Source of the DNA: Candidatus Atribacteria bacterium
GTDB taxonomy: Bacteria > Atribacterota > JS1 > SB-45 > 34-128
Length of the DNA stretch: 64,000 nucleotides
Assembly (NCBI GenBank): GCA_003451675.1
Contig: DMCY01000015.1
Location: 84,740 to 148,739, forward strand
Direction of reading: 5' to 3'
Shown here: positions 37,866 to 46,220 of the stretch, one piece after another
How the letters are laid out: every line of letters begins with the position of its first letter
Position numbering within the stretch: position 1 is the first letter of the stretch
Program-made: the position numbers and the translations under genes
Notes under the pieces: generated by a model
Told to the model about the DNA's origin: nothing
The model's input: the letters and a program-made list of their open reading frames with translations, nothing else
The model's database searches: none

Positions 37866-37916
37866 ATCAAAAAAGTTGCCCAAAAGTGCCAGGCACTTTT
37901 GGGCAACTTTTTTGAT
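37866..37916. repeat. AGTGCCAGGCACT palindrome upstream of lptF/G
   Basis: A perfect 25-bp inverted repeat (37866-37890 with 37892-37916) with one central base. It has the same core (GTTGCCCAAAAGTGCC) as the palindrome at 32436-32482. It lies between two divergent genes. Confidence 0.92.
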
Positions 37917-37981
37917 TTGCCAAAAGGAGGGTATCTATTATATAATCAAAAAAATGGGGAGATATAAAGTAAATAATAAAT

Positions 37982-39127
37982 ATGAAAGATAATATAATTA
38001 GAAAAAATATAAAGAATAGAATATTTTCTTTAATAATTCACATTGCTTTTTTTTTATTTTTTATTCTGATGGCCCAGATTTTACCATCACACAGCAATAC
38101 GGCTATTACCCTGGCTGGCAATGGTCCCGCTCTCTATTTCCCGGAAGATTCCTGGGATTTTGGAGAAATCACTCCTGATGAACTGCCTACTCATATTTTT
38201 AAATTTAAAAATATCGGAGACGAGGTTTTAATTATTAAGGGAACCGGAGTTAGCTGTGAATCCTGCATCGACCCTCTAATTTCTATCAAAGAACTTAATC
38301 CGGGAGAAGAGAGCGAACTAGAAATTACCGTTAATTCTCTGGATATGATAGGCCGTTTTACTAAACGGGTTTACGTAGAATCTAACGACCCGGTCAATCC
38401 TCGGGCAGCAGTTACTGTTTCCGGGTTTATCAAAGAAAAAAATGAATCTGTTGTTCAGACTCCTTTTAAGGTAGGAATGTCTTATTTTAGCAAGGGAGAA
38501 TACGATAAGGCTATTGCTGAATTTGAAAAATCGATTGAACTAAATCTAAATCATACTGAAAGCTATTATTACCTGGGGCAATGTTATCTGCAAAAAGGGA
38601 TTATAGAATATAACAACAAAAATATTTTAAAAGCCTACAGTCTATACCGAAAGGCTAATAAGTTTGCGGAGCAAGTCATTCCTCAATATGAAAAAATTAT
38701 CGAAGACAATCCGGAAAATTTTAATAGTTATCTGAGATTAGGCTATATTTATGAAACAAGAAGTATCGTCCCTTTTATTAATGAGTACAATGAGGCTTTG
38801 GAATATTATTTAAAAGCCTTAGATTTAACGACAAGCTCTTCTTCATCTTCAGCAGGGAATACGGGAATTATTATTTACCTTAACGTCAGAATAGGATATG
38901 TATATTTTGAGAAAAAGAAGTACTCTCAAGCTATAGAATACTTAGAGAGCGCGATAAAAATGTCTTCCCACAATGCAGAAGCTTACTATTATTTAGGATT
39001 ATCTTATGATAAAATAGGGGAAAAAGAAAAAGCCCAAGAATTTCTTTCCCGCGTGATTGAACTCGCCCCCCAATCAGAGTTTGCGCAGGAAGCGAAAAAA
39101 AAATTAAAGAAAATAAATAAAAAATAG
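37982..39127 (+). CDS. DUF1573 plus TPR exported protein
   Basis: The 381-residue protein has a signal or anchor segment (about 14-32) and a DUF1573 Ig-like domain (about 42-140, with WDFGEITPDELPTHIFKFKN). TPR repeats follow (about 160-375: SYFSKGEYDKAIAEFEKSIE, AYYYLGLSYDKIGEKEKAQE). DUF1573 domains are common in anaerobes and exported; they usually carry an SCGC motif, here GVSCESC. It probably scaffolds periplasmic complexes. The ribosome binding site is weak (GGGGAG about 18 bases away). Confidence 0.75.
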   Translation: MKDNIIRKNIKNRIFSLIIHIAFFLFFILMAQILPSHSNTAITLAGNGPALYFPEDSWDFGEITPDELPTHIFKFKNIGDEVLIIKGTGVSCESCIDPLISIKELNPGEESELEITVNSLDMIGRFTKRVYVESNDPVNPRAAVTVSGFIKEKNESVVQTPFKVGMSYFSKGEYDKAIAEFEKSIELNLNHTESYYYLGQCYLQKGIIEYNNKNILKAYSLYRKANKFAEQVIPQYEKIIEDNPENFNSYLRLGYIYETRSIVPFINEYNEALEYYLKALDLTTSSSSSSAGNTGIIIYLNVRIGYVYFEKKKYSQAIEYLESAIKMSSHNAEAYYYLGLSYDKIGEKEKAQEFLSRVIELAPQSEFAQEAKKKLKKINKK

Positions 39128-39291
39128 TTATCCGGTTTGCCAGTTTGCCAGTTTACTAATATAATCGGTTAATTGGTTAATCAATAAACTGGTCAATTGT
39201 ATTATCTTGTATTTCGCATCTTATCCTAACTAGTTAACCAGGTAACCAATTAAATAGCTAACTAATTAACCAACAATGGAGGCTTTTATCG

Positions 39292-40566
39292 TTGTTATTA
39301 TTAATTAAAAATTTCAAAAAGATAAAAAATGACAAAGGACCGTCCCCTGTCATTTTTTTAATATTACTATCTTTTTCGCTCCTACTTTTAAATGGCTGCT
39401 TATTTTCGCCTTTCTCTAAAGGCTCGGTAGAAGGGTATGTCTATGAAGAAACGGTTATTAATACCCGTCCTTTAGAAGGAGCCCTGGTTAGTATAACTGG
39501 CTCCTCCAATACTGCCCTCACAGATGAAGATGGTTACTTCCGGATAGATGAAGTAGCAATAGGTGCGCGGACTTTAACTATTAGCAAAGAAAGTTATATT
39601 ACTTATAAAATATTAAGTGTTGTAATAAAAGAGGATGAAGTTACTTTGATTGATAATGGTAATCCTATCGTTGTTCGGGCGGTTGATGACAAGTATCTCT
39701 TTGATGGAGGAATTATCTATTACGATTCAGGCGAATATACAAATGCCCTCACCGCATTTCAACAACTGATTAGTGATTATCCTAATAGTCAATATGCTGA
39801 TGATGCTCAATATTATATCGGTTATATTAATGAAAAAAAATTGGGCTATTATATTCAAGCTCTCCTCGAATATCAAGAATTAATTAACAATTATCCCGAC
39901 AGCTCCTATGCTGATGATGCTCAGCTGGGAATAGGAAATTGTTATTATGTAACATATGACTATTCTCACGCCATCGAGGCATATCAGAAATTGATAGATA
40001 ATTACCCCGAGAGCTCTTTACTGGCTCTTAGTCAATACAGTATTGCTCAGAGTTACCGCAAATTAGCTAATTATGAACAAGCTATTCTCGAATTTACTAA
40101 AGTTATCGAAAACTATCCAGAGAGCGATTATGCTGCTCCTGCCCAATATTATATTGGCTATTCCCATTATCAAGCACAAGATTATAGTCAGGCTATTTTA
40201 GAATTTCAGAAAGTTATAGATTATTATCCTGATTCTACCTGGCCAGGTGAATCAGAAAGGCTTATCGCCCCTTGCGCCCAGTACTATATTGGCTGGTGTT
40301 ATGGACAAAAACTTGGGCAGTGGAATGATGCCATCACTGCCTTTCAACTGGTAATCGATAATTATCCCAATAGTACCTGGAGTAACGGTAATGAAATTCC
40401 TCCGGATGCCCAATATCAGATTGGCTGGTGTTATGAGCAATTAGAACTGTGGTGTGAGGCAATTGATGCCTATCAGCTGGTAATAGATAATTACCCTGGC
40501 ACTTCCTGGTCTAATTTTGCAGAAGAGAGAATCAATGCAATAAGTGAAAATTGTCCTCCAAGCTAA
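39292..40566 (+). CDS. Lipoprotein with carboxypeptidase-regulatory-like domain and TPR repeats
   Basis: The 424-residue protein starts at TTG (TGGAGG nine bases before) and has lipobox LLNGC near residue 36. A carboxypeptidase-regulatory-like beta domain follows (about 47-115: VEGYVYEETVINTRPLEGAL). Then come about seven TPR units of the YbgF/BamD type (YDSGEYTNALTAFQQLISDY, YPNSQYADDAQYYIGY). The signal peptide contains residues NDKGPSPVIF encoded by a palindromic repeat (39324-39359). The TPR tail resembles outer-membrane assembly scaffolds, but the role is unknown. Confidence 0.75.
   Translation: MLLLIKNFKKIKNDKGPSPVIFLILLSFSLLLLNGCLFSPFSKGSVEGYVYEETVINTRPLEGALVSITGSSNTALTDEDGYFRIDEVAIGARTLTISKESYITYKILSVVIKEDEVTLIDNGNPIVVRAVDDKYLFDGGIIYYDSGEYTNALTAFQQLISDYPNSQYADDAQYYIGYINEKKLGYYIQALLEYQELINNYPDSSYADDAQLGIGNCYYVTYDYSHAIEAYQKLIDNYPESSLLALSQYSIAQSYRKLANYEQAILEFTKVIENYPESDYAAPAQYYIGYSHYQAQDYSQAILEFQKVIDYYPDSTWPGESERLIAPCAQYYIGWCYGQKLGQWNDAITAFQLVIDNYPNSTWSNGNEIPPDAQYQIGWCYEQLELWCEAIDAYQLVIDNYPGTSWSNFAEERINAISENCPPS
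39324..39359. repeat. TGACAAAGGACCGTCCCCTGTCA palindrome inside a signal peptide
   Basis: AAAAAATGACA pairs with TGTCATTTTTT around GGACCGTCC, with two mismatches. It lies within the coding sequence of the lipoprotein signal peptide (residues about 12-22) and keeps the frame open. Confidence 0.85.
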
Positions 40567-40814
40567 CAAAAAAATAGTATTTTGTATGCTGTAGGGCGTA
40601 TATCGTGAATAATTTAGAATTCAAAAATCAGAAGTCGGAAATCCAGACATGGGAAGATTAGTTAACATATAGCGCTTAGAAGATAGGACTTGGATTTATC
40701 CGAACTGAAACGGGTTCGATGAATCGAACCCCTACATTGAATAATTAAATAATTGGTGAATTGGTGTATCGGTGAATCGGTAAATTGATTCATTGGTAAA
40801 TTGGTGAATTGCTA
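40567..40814. repeat. Word-repeat gap with GGGTTCGAT palindrome
   Basis: GGGTTCGAT pairs with ATCGAACCC at 40712-40731; relatives with a changed core are at 42319-42338, 50345-50364 and 56523-56542. AATTGGTGAATTGGTG words run from about 40745 to the sigma-factor start. Confidence 0.75.
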
Positions 40815-41375
40815 ATGGACGATCTCAAAATAATAGAATCCTGTCTCCTGGGAAATACACAAATATTTTCCCGGTTAATAGATAACTATAAAAATATGGT
40901 CTATAATTTAGCCTACCGAATGAGCAATAGTCCTCACGAAGCGGAAGATATTTCTCAGGAAGCCTTCCTACGAGCGTATCAATCCCTTGCCCATTTTAAC
41001 CCATCTTACAAATTTTCCACCTGGCTCTATCAGATTACTCTAAATATTGTTAGGGATAAATACAAAAAAAAAGAGATAGATTATGTTTCCCTCGATACCC
41101 CAATAAAAACAGATGATTCGGAATTTTATCACCAACCCGCGGATTTAACCAATAACCCGGAGCAAATTATTTCTCAAAAGGAGAACCTCCAGACAATTCA
41201 ACAGGCCATCTATTCTCTACCTCTAAAATACAGAGAAGTTATAGTATTGCGTCACTTACAAGACCTTTCCTATATTGAAATAGCAAATATTCTTAAATTG
41301 CCACAGGGCACAGTTAAAGTCCGTCTCTACCGTGCTCGCGAACAATTAAGAAAAATATTAGAAAACAGTCGTTAA
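40815..41375 (+). CDS. ECF-type RNA polymerase sigma factor
   Basis: The 186-residue protein has sigma region 2 (NMVYNLAYRMSNSPHEAEDI, SQEAFLRAYQSLAHF, KFSTWLYQITLN) and region 4 (LPLKYREVIVLRHLQDLSYI, then EIANILKLPQGTVKVRLYRA). No region 1 or 3 is present, which is typical of ECF sigma factors. A likely anti-sigma factor follows 240 bases downstream. ATG 40815 is preferred to TTG 40809. The upstream region is word repeat, so no promoter is called. Confidence 0.93.
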   Translation: MDDLKIIESCLLGNTQIFSRLIDNYKNMVYNLAYRMSNSPHEAEDISQEAFLRAYQSLAHFNPSYKFSTWLYQITLNIVRDKYKKKEIDYVSLDTPIKTDDSEFYHQPADLTNNPEQIISQKENLQTIQQAIYSLPLKYREVIVLRHLQDLSYIEIANILKLPQGTVKVRLYRAREQLRKILENSR

Positions 41376-41617
41376 AATTTTAGTTAGTTGGTTACCTGGT
41401 TAGTTAGTTAATGAATTAATATTAAACCAGTTAACCAATAAACCAAGTAACTAACTAACTGATAAGAGTGAAACTTTTTCATTATCTTTTCGTATTATAT
41501 TATGCAAGCAAGAAATCATTTAATTAATAAATTTGCATTTTGTATTTATTTGTTTCTTGCTAACGACTAAATACTAACGACTAACGACTAAATCATTTAT
41601 ATCCCGAGGTTGCAAAA
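41376..41617. repeat. Word-repeat gap between sigma and anti-sigma genes
   Basis: A GGTTACCTGGTTAGTTAG arm (about 41383-41410) is opposed by TTAACCAATAAACCAAGTAAC (about 41427-41460). ACTAACGACTAAATACTAACG words follow. No gene is seen. Confidence 0.65.
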
Positions 41618-42280
41618 ATGAACTGTCAAAAAATTAAAAAATTAATAAATCCCTATATAGAACAGGTACTCGATACGGATATGACCAAGCAAGTTGATAA
41701 ACACTTAAAATCCTGCCCGGCCTGTAACAAAGAATATCAAAGATTAAAAGAGATAATTATTTCTTTGAATTCTTTATCGCTTCAACCGGCACCGGAAACC
41801 TTTACTCAAAATCTAATGGCAAAAATTTCACGCGAAGAAGTCCAGATTCAGACTTCCTGGACGGACCGCATCAAAAAGAGAATTTCTATTCCACAGCTTT
41901 CTTTCCGTCTGGTCGGTGCAGCAGCCGCAGCAGCACTAGTCGTATTTTTTGCCTTTACCTTTATCTTTAATACACCTGATACTTCTCCTATCTGTTCAGC
42001 TGAAGTGCAATTTTCTTTAAAAATTAGCAATAACAAAGCTCATACTGTGGCAATTGCTGGTGATTTCAACGGTTGGAACCCCCAAGCTAATATTTTAGAA
42101 GACCCCGATGGGGATGGCATCTGGACCGGAACCCTTAAATTAGAACCAGGTAGATATGAGTATATGTTTGTACTGGATGGGGAAAAATGGTTTCCTGACC
42201 CCAATGCCCTTCGTTACGTTAAAGATGGTTTCGGCAACAGAAATGCTATTTTAGAAATAAATAGTTGCAACTCTACCTAA
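41618..42280 (+). CDS. Anti-sigma factor with zinc finger and periplasmic glycogen-binding-type (AMPK/CBM48) domain
   Basis: The 220-residue protein has an N-terminal HC2-type zinc finger (Cys3, His29, Cys33, Cys36 in HLKSCPAC) as in anti-ECF factors. One membrane span follows (about 98-117, ALVVFFAFTFIF). The outside domain (about 128-218) has the CBM48 pattern VAIAGDFNGWNPQ and GRYEYMFVLDGEKW, then FPDPNA. The layout suggests that a polysaccharide or the domain itself senses an envelope signal and releases the sigma factor. That role is inference. Confidence 0.85.
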   Translation: MNCQKIKKLINPYIEQVLDTDMTKQVDKHLKSCPACNKEYQRLKEIIISLNSLSLQPAPETFTQNLMAKISREEVQIQTSWTDRIKKRISIPQLSFRLVGAAAAAALVVFFAFTFIFNTPDTSPICSAEVQFSLKISNNKAHTVAIAGDFNGWNPQANILEDPDGDGIWTGTLKLEPGRYEYMFVLDGEKWFPDPNALRYVKDGFGNRNAILEINSCNST

Positions 42281-42503
42281 AAACAGTATCGAGTATCACG
42301 TATCGAGTTAAGATGTAAGGGTTGGATTAATCCAACCCGTCTGTTTATTCTGTCATTCTTATGAAGCTTGTACTCGTGAAAACAGGTAATGGGAATCAAT
42401 CTTGGTCATTGCGAGGGAGTGAAACGACCGAAGCAATCTCAAACGGGGATTGCCACGCTCCCTGTGGTCGCTCGCAATGACTGAATAACGTGGTAATTAA
42501 ACT
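42281..42503. repeat. Gap with GGGTTGGATT and ATTGCGAGG palindromes
   Basis: GGGTTGGATT/AATCCAACCC lies at 42319-42338 and is followed by CCGTCTGT. A larger ATTGCGAGGGAGTGAAACGA element with an inverted partner lies at about 42404-42484. No gene is seen. Confidence 0.8.
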
Positions 42504-43469
42504 ATGACTCTATCAAAAAGCAAAATTAAATTTAAATTAATATTATCTTTAATAACCTTACTCACGATATTCTGTTTTACTATATCTGCTTTTTCCGCAA
42601 ATGCAGCAAATATTGATGAACAGTTAGAGCAGTTGAAAAGCATCATAAGTTCTTCTTCCTCTTATTCTGCTTTTCAAAGCAGAATGATTTTAAACTCTGC
42701 TCAGGATTTACTCGAATTAGGAATACCTTTTGAAGATACCAAAAAAATTATTGAGAATAGCATAGAAGAATCATTCGATGCTTATAGTGTAAAGAAAGTC
42801 TTTGATGTGATATTGGAGACCCAACAAGAAGGCTTACCCACTGAGCCCTTAATCAATAAGGTAAACGAAGGATTTGCCAAGAACGTTGACAAGACTGTAA
42901 TAATTTCGGTAATCTCCACCAAAGTGGAGAATCTAAAAAAAGCTTCTATGCTCTTAAATGAGGCCCGGCAAGAGGGTCTTGAGATTAATGGCGAGGAAGA
43001 GATGGTTGAAATATTGGCTGATAGCCTGGAAAACGATGTGCCTCAGGAATCTTTGTTCTGGCTGTTAAAGACCGGAACCACCGAAGGCAAAAATATAGAA
43101 GAGATTAGTGAAATAAGTGAAGAACTGAGTTATTTAAGCTTATTGGCAACTGATTCAGGTTTATCTTCAGAGGAAATTTCTCTTTTATTTAAGAAAGCTA
43201 TAGATAATAGCAACAGTACCGAAGATATGTGTGAAAACATTCAAAACAGTTTAGAGGCAGAAATTAGCACAGCTAAAATAGAAGGAGGAGAAGGAAAGCC
43301 CTCTGCAACTTCAGATACCGGAACTCTACCTACTTCTACGACAGAAAGCCCGGTGGAAATTGGAGAAACTCCCACTCAAGAGACAGGGGAAGCTCCTACC
43401 GAGACCGGTAGTGCACCTGAACCATCCACTCCACCAGCAGAAGAGACTCCCTCACCTCCGGAGAATTAA
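42504..43469 (+). CDS. Exported helical protein with Pro/Thr/Glu-rich tail
   Basis: The 321-residue protein has a signal peptide (cleavage near ANAAN) and a mostly helical body (about 38-265) rich in Glu, Ser and Leu. Its tail of about 50 residues has repeated (E)TPTxET/GSAPEP-like units. No family is recognised. The tail resembles cell-wall or surface spacers. It may belong to the sigma/anti-sigma locus upstream. No Shine-Dalgarno is visible. Confidence 0.6.
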   Translation: MTLSKSKIKFKLILSLITLLTIFCFTISAFSANAANIDEQLEQLKSIISSSSSYSAFQSRMILNSAQDLLELGIPFEDTKKIIENSIEESFDAYSVKKVFDVILETQQEGLPTEPLINKVNEGFAKNVDKTVIISVISTKVENLKKASMLLNEARQEGLEINGEEEMVEILADSLENDVPQESLFWLLKTGTTEGKNIEEISEISEELSYLSLLATDSGLSSEEISLLFKKAIDNSNSTEDMCENIQNSLEAEISTAKIEGGEGKPSATSDTGTLPTSTTESPVEIGETPTQETGEAPTETGSAPEPSTPPAEETPSPPEN

Positions 43470-43752
43470 TTTTGTCATTCCGCACTTGATGCGGAATCTA
43501 TAAGATAAGTAAGAATAACTATTTATCAGTTCTTTAAAAATTTAAAAAATGAAAATATTTTTCCTAAAAAGAAGGATTTTTCAACTAACATGTCGAATAA
43601 GTAAAATAATTAACCAATTAACCTATTTACCAATTCACCAATTGTTAACAAGCTAAATAATTTTTATTTACTTAATTGGTCAATTGGGTAATCGGTAAAT
43701 TGGTAAATCAACTAAATTAAAGGAAGAAAATAAATATAAAAAGGAACGAAGA
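43470..43752. promoter_or_regulatory. Gap with SigH-like element and AATTGG arms
   Basis: A GTCATTCCGCACTTGATGCGGAAT palindrome (43474-43502) is followed by the GAAGGATTT element (43571-43598). Complementary arms ACCAATTCACCAATTG and TTGGTCAATTGGGTAATCGG (near 43607-43710) follow. AAAGGAAG precedes the small ORF at 43753. Confidence 0.65.
43571..43598 (+). promoter_or_regulatory. Best SigH-like promoter match (small-ORF unit)
   Basis: GAAGGATTT, 14 bases, CGAAT: an exact fit to the Bacillus SigH consensus RWAGGAXXT-N14-HGAAT. It lies about 155 bases before the small ORF at 43753. Confidence 0.55.
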
Positions 43753-43997
43753 ATGAAAAAAGAACACTTTGAAGTTATATTAGAAGAGATGAATTCTAAA
43801 TTTGACTTAGTATTTGAAAATTTTCAAAGCCTTAGAAATAAGATAGATGAATATAATGTAGATTATAATAAACAAATTGACGGAATGAATGAATTTTTAA
43901 AGAAAAGATTAAGCGTAAAAATGACGATTTGAATAAAAAGATTAAAGGAAATATCAAGAAGATTATGGAAACAAACTTAAAAGAGGGGAGAAAATGA
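43753..43997 (+). pseudogene. Small coiled-coil protein, frameshifted
   Basis: The first frame codes 59 residues (MKKEHFEVILEEMNSKFDLV, then FENFQSLRNKIDEYN) and ends at TGA 43932. A shift of one base near the AAAAA run at about 43917-43921 joins it to KNDDLNKKIKGNIKKIMETN and a stop at 43997. The whole would be about 81 residues, helical and charged. Small proteins of this look often sit beside toxin-antitoxin genes. It may be a decayed gene or carry a homopolymer error. Confidence 0.5.
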
Positions 43998-44065
43998 AAC
44001 TAATAAAAATAATAGCTGAGAAGCATCCTGAGGGATATGTGGCATACCCTTTGGAATTAAATTAA
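43994..44065 (+). pseudogene. HicB-like antitoxin N-terminal remnant
   Basis: Overlapping the previous stop in ATGA, 24 codons read MKLIKIIAEKHPEGYVAYPL followed by ELN and a stop. This matches the first strand pair of HicB-family antitoxins, but the rest of the domain is absent. It is a truncated remnant. Confidence 0.5.
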
Positions 44066-44125
44066 ATTTCCAAAGGATGCTTGATCGTGTTAAAGAATTT
44101 AGATAACGAAAGTAAGGAGGAAGAC

Positions 44126-44362
44126 GTGATTAAAAGGACAGCAGCTATTGAAGAGATGGTTTTTGATGGTTTTAAGAAGTTATCAAAAAAACGCAAAAAA
44201 GAGGTAGTTGATTTTGTTTCCTATTTGAAGGCAAAAGAGGAGCTTGAAGCGACAAAAGAGATTATTAAGGATAAGGATTTCCTGGAAAGTATCATGAAAG
44301 GTGATGAAGATTTCAAGGTAGGACACTTCAAAAAATGGTCTGAAGTTAGAAAAGATGTATGA
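44126..44362 (+). CDS. Probable antitoxin partner of the RelE-like frame
   Basis: The 78-residue protein (MIKRTAAIEEMVFDGFKKLS, then KKRKKEVVDFVSYLKAKEEL) is helical and acidic at the end, like RelB/DUF2281-type antitoxins. GTG 44126 lies behind AAGGAGG (44114-44120), which decides the start over an upstream TTG. The toxin frame starts at ATG 44355 within its last codons. Confidence 0.65.
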   Translation: MIKRTAAIEEMVFDGFKKLSKKRKKEVVDFVSYLKAKEELEATKEIIKDKDFLESIMKGDEDFKVGHFKKWSEVRKDV

Positions 44363-44620
44363 GGTCTATATATCTCATGAAGCTGAAAAGCACTACAAGA
44401 AATTGGACAAAAGTAGCAAAAAAGGATAAGCAATTCTATAAGCAATATTACTAAGGAACCACTCTCAGGATTACATATAAAGAAGCTTTGGGGCGAATTA
44501 GAAGGAAAGTATCGGTATGCTATAGGTACTCTTAGGATAATTTATGAGATTGATAACAAAAATAAGATAGTGAGAATAAAAGCAATTAGAAGTCGAGGAG
44601 ATGTGTACAAAAAGCTTTAA
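44355..44620 (+). pseudogene. RelE/ParE-type toxin, frameshifted
   Basis: The frame MYEVYISHEAEKHYKKLDKS stops at 44429 shortly after an A6 run (near 44413-44418). In the next frame the toxin continues as RISNSISNITKEPLSGLHIK, then KLWGELEGKYRYAIGTLRII and AIRSRGDVYKKL. One base missing from the A-run explains it. The RelE fold elements (LWGELEGKYRYAIG, LRIIYEI) are clear. Confidence 0.8.
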
Positions 44621-45114
44621 AAGCTTTAATAAAGATTGACTGTAGACTAAAAACTATAAACTAAAAACTAAAAACTATTTAAAATTGAAACTTTTCTTGA
44701 CTTTTATCGTATTATTTATTAGTATTTGTTTAGTTACTTGGTTACATAGTTAATTAGTTAATTGGTTTGTTAAGTAAGTTATCTTTGTTTTAACCAACTA
44801 ACCAGTTAACCAACTAACGGATAATCTAGCTGATAAATTTCTTAATTTTCTATCTGGTCTTTATCTTAATCTTTAATTGGATCTTTAATTGGTGAATTGG
44901 TAGATTGGCCAATTGGTCAATTTGTAAAAATCGTAGTTTCTTAACCCGTATCAGGTCGAGATACGGACAAGGGTTTATGAAATAAAAGGAGTAAAAACTC
45001 CTCTCATAAGCAGCGAGATTAAGAAGCTATTTTAAAAAACAGAAATTAAAATTAGTTAATTTCGCGAAATTAAATAATAACAGATTCTTTTTCAAAAAAC
45101 GAAAGGAGAAAAAA
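44621..45114. repeat. Intergenic word region and structured leader before the Cys-rich lipoprotein
   Basis: No gene is seen. AACTATAAACTAAAAACT words, a GGTTACATAGTTAATTAG arm (about 44735-44768), an opposite arm (about 44796-44818), and AATTGGTGAATTGGTAG words fill the left half. The right half holds nested inverted repeats (44943-44976) and GGAG/CTCC, then AAAGGAG before the ATG at 45115. Confidence 0.6.
44943..44976 (+). other. Nested hairpin in the leader of the Cys-rich lipoprotein gene
   Basis: CCGTATC (44946-44952) pairs with GATACGG (44960-44966), and AACCC outside pairs with GGGTT. No T-run follows directly, so it is not a terminator. It may be a structured 5' leader. Confidence 0.3.
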
Positions 45115-46044
45115 ATGAAGAAACTTTTATTAGTACTCTTAGTAGTAGCACTCGCTTCTTTCCTCTTTGTCGGCTGTTTACCCACAACACCAGCTGAAGG
45201 CGAAGACGAAGGCGAAGGCGAAGCAGAAATTTGCCCAACAGTTGCGGTTACATCACAAGTAGCAGTCGGAGGCAAAACTTACATTAAAGCTGGTACACAA
45301 ACCATTACTGTAACCTTTGCAGTTCCAACCGAACCGGTATCAGTATTTGTTGGTGGAGCAATCAGGGGTAATCCTGAAGGTGTACCTGACGACGCAAAAG
45401 AAGTAGTAATGTATACAGCAGATGGAGGATTAACCTACACCGGGACATTTAAATTTGGTCAAGGTTATACTGCTGGTGAGACTCAAGTAGCCTTTGCAGA
45501 TTGTAATGAAGATTATATCTATGTATTAACCTGTGACGCCTGTGCTCCCTGCAAATATCCATACATCGTTGATGACGAGGGACCAGAAACTGAAATTGAA
45601 ATTACCTCAAAAGCTTGCGTTTGTGAAGGTTGTGATTTAATCTTCAAGACACCTACACAAACAGAAGTATGTGGAGAGACTCCTGAATGTTGTGGTGATT
45701 ATTGCTCAGGTTTTGCCAGCTATACTATAGATCTTTATCTAGAAGATCCTTTTGATGATTGCTGTGACGTTCCTTGTGTCACTCCTGCTTACAGTTGTAC
45801 ACCAGGCGTTGCCTGCCCGGTTGACTGCACATTATCTTGTTTACCAGCAGACACATATTATGTAGTTGTAACTTTATTAGATGCAGTAGGAAACAAAACC
45901 AGATATTATGCTATAGTTGTTTTAAATGCTGATTGCACATTTACCGTTACAGAATATTCAGAGAATGTACTAAATGAATGTACTGATTGGACAGTAGAAG
46001 TAGATACCGATACAACTATTGGTGTTTGCTTAGGCGCTGACTAA
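45115..46044 (+). CDS. Cysteine-rich lipoprotein, function unknown
   Basis: The 309-residue protein has lipobox LFVGC (Cys21) and an acidic linker (EGEDEGEGEAE). The mature part holds about 22 more cysteines in clusters: LTCDACAPC, KACVCEGC, PECCGDYC, then DDCCDVPC and several single ones before residue 260. The N-terminal third looks Ig-like (QTITVTFAVPTEPVSVFVGG). Such density in an exported protein implies disulfides or metal binding. Two thioredoxin-fold lipoproteins with the same type of acidic linker follow within 2 kb. AAAGGAG precedes the ATG. Confidence 0.75.
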   Translation: MKKLLLVLLVVALASFLFVGCLPTTPAEGEDEGEGEAEICPTVAVTSQVAVGGKTYIKAGTQTITVTFAVPTEPVSVFVGGAIRGNPEGVPDDAKEVVMYTADGGLTYTGTFKFGQGYTAGETQVAFADCNEDYIYVLTCDACAPCKYPYIVDDEGPETEIEITSKACVCEGCDLIFKTPTQTEVCGETPECCGDYCSGFASYTIDLYLEDPFDDCCDVPCVTPAYSCTPGVACPVDCTLSCLPADTYYVVVTLLDAVGNKTRYYAIVVLNADCTFTVTEYSENVLNECTDWTVEVDTDTTIGVCLGAD

Positions 46045-46084
46045 ATAATCATTAACTAAATAAAATTATTTACTTGAGTATAAT

Positions 46085-46117
46085 AAAAAAAGGGACACTT
46101 TAGTGTCCCTTTTTTTA
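46085..46117 (+). terminator. Terminator after the Cys-rich lipoprotein gene
   Basis: AAAAAAAGGGACACT pairs with AGTGTCCCTTTTTTT around a minimal loop. Confidence 0.92.
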
Positions 46118-46151
46118 TTTTGATTTTTTTAAAAGCTCATTTAAATTTTAA

Positions 46152-46180
46152 TTGTTTTATTTAATTCAGTTTGTTATAAT
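46152..46180 (+). promoter_or_regulatory. SigA-type promoter for the lipoprotein/thioredoxin group
   Basis: TTGTTT (46152-46157) and TATAAT (46175-46180) are 17 bases apart. The element follows a terminator and precedes three lipoprotein genes that are probably cotranscribed. Confidence 0.6.
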
Positions 46181-46220
46181 TTATTTAATAAATTATTTAA
46201 GTCGAGGAATTATAGTAAAA

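Noticed and set aside
44400..44430. Programmed -1 frameshift in the RelE-like gene
   Set aside because: The base before the A-run is C, so the P-site tRNA would not re-pair well after a -1 slip, and no downstream stimulatory structure is evident. A simple deletion is more likely.
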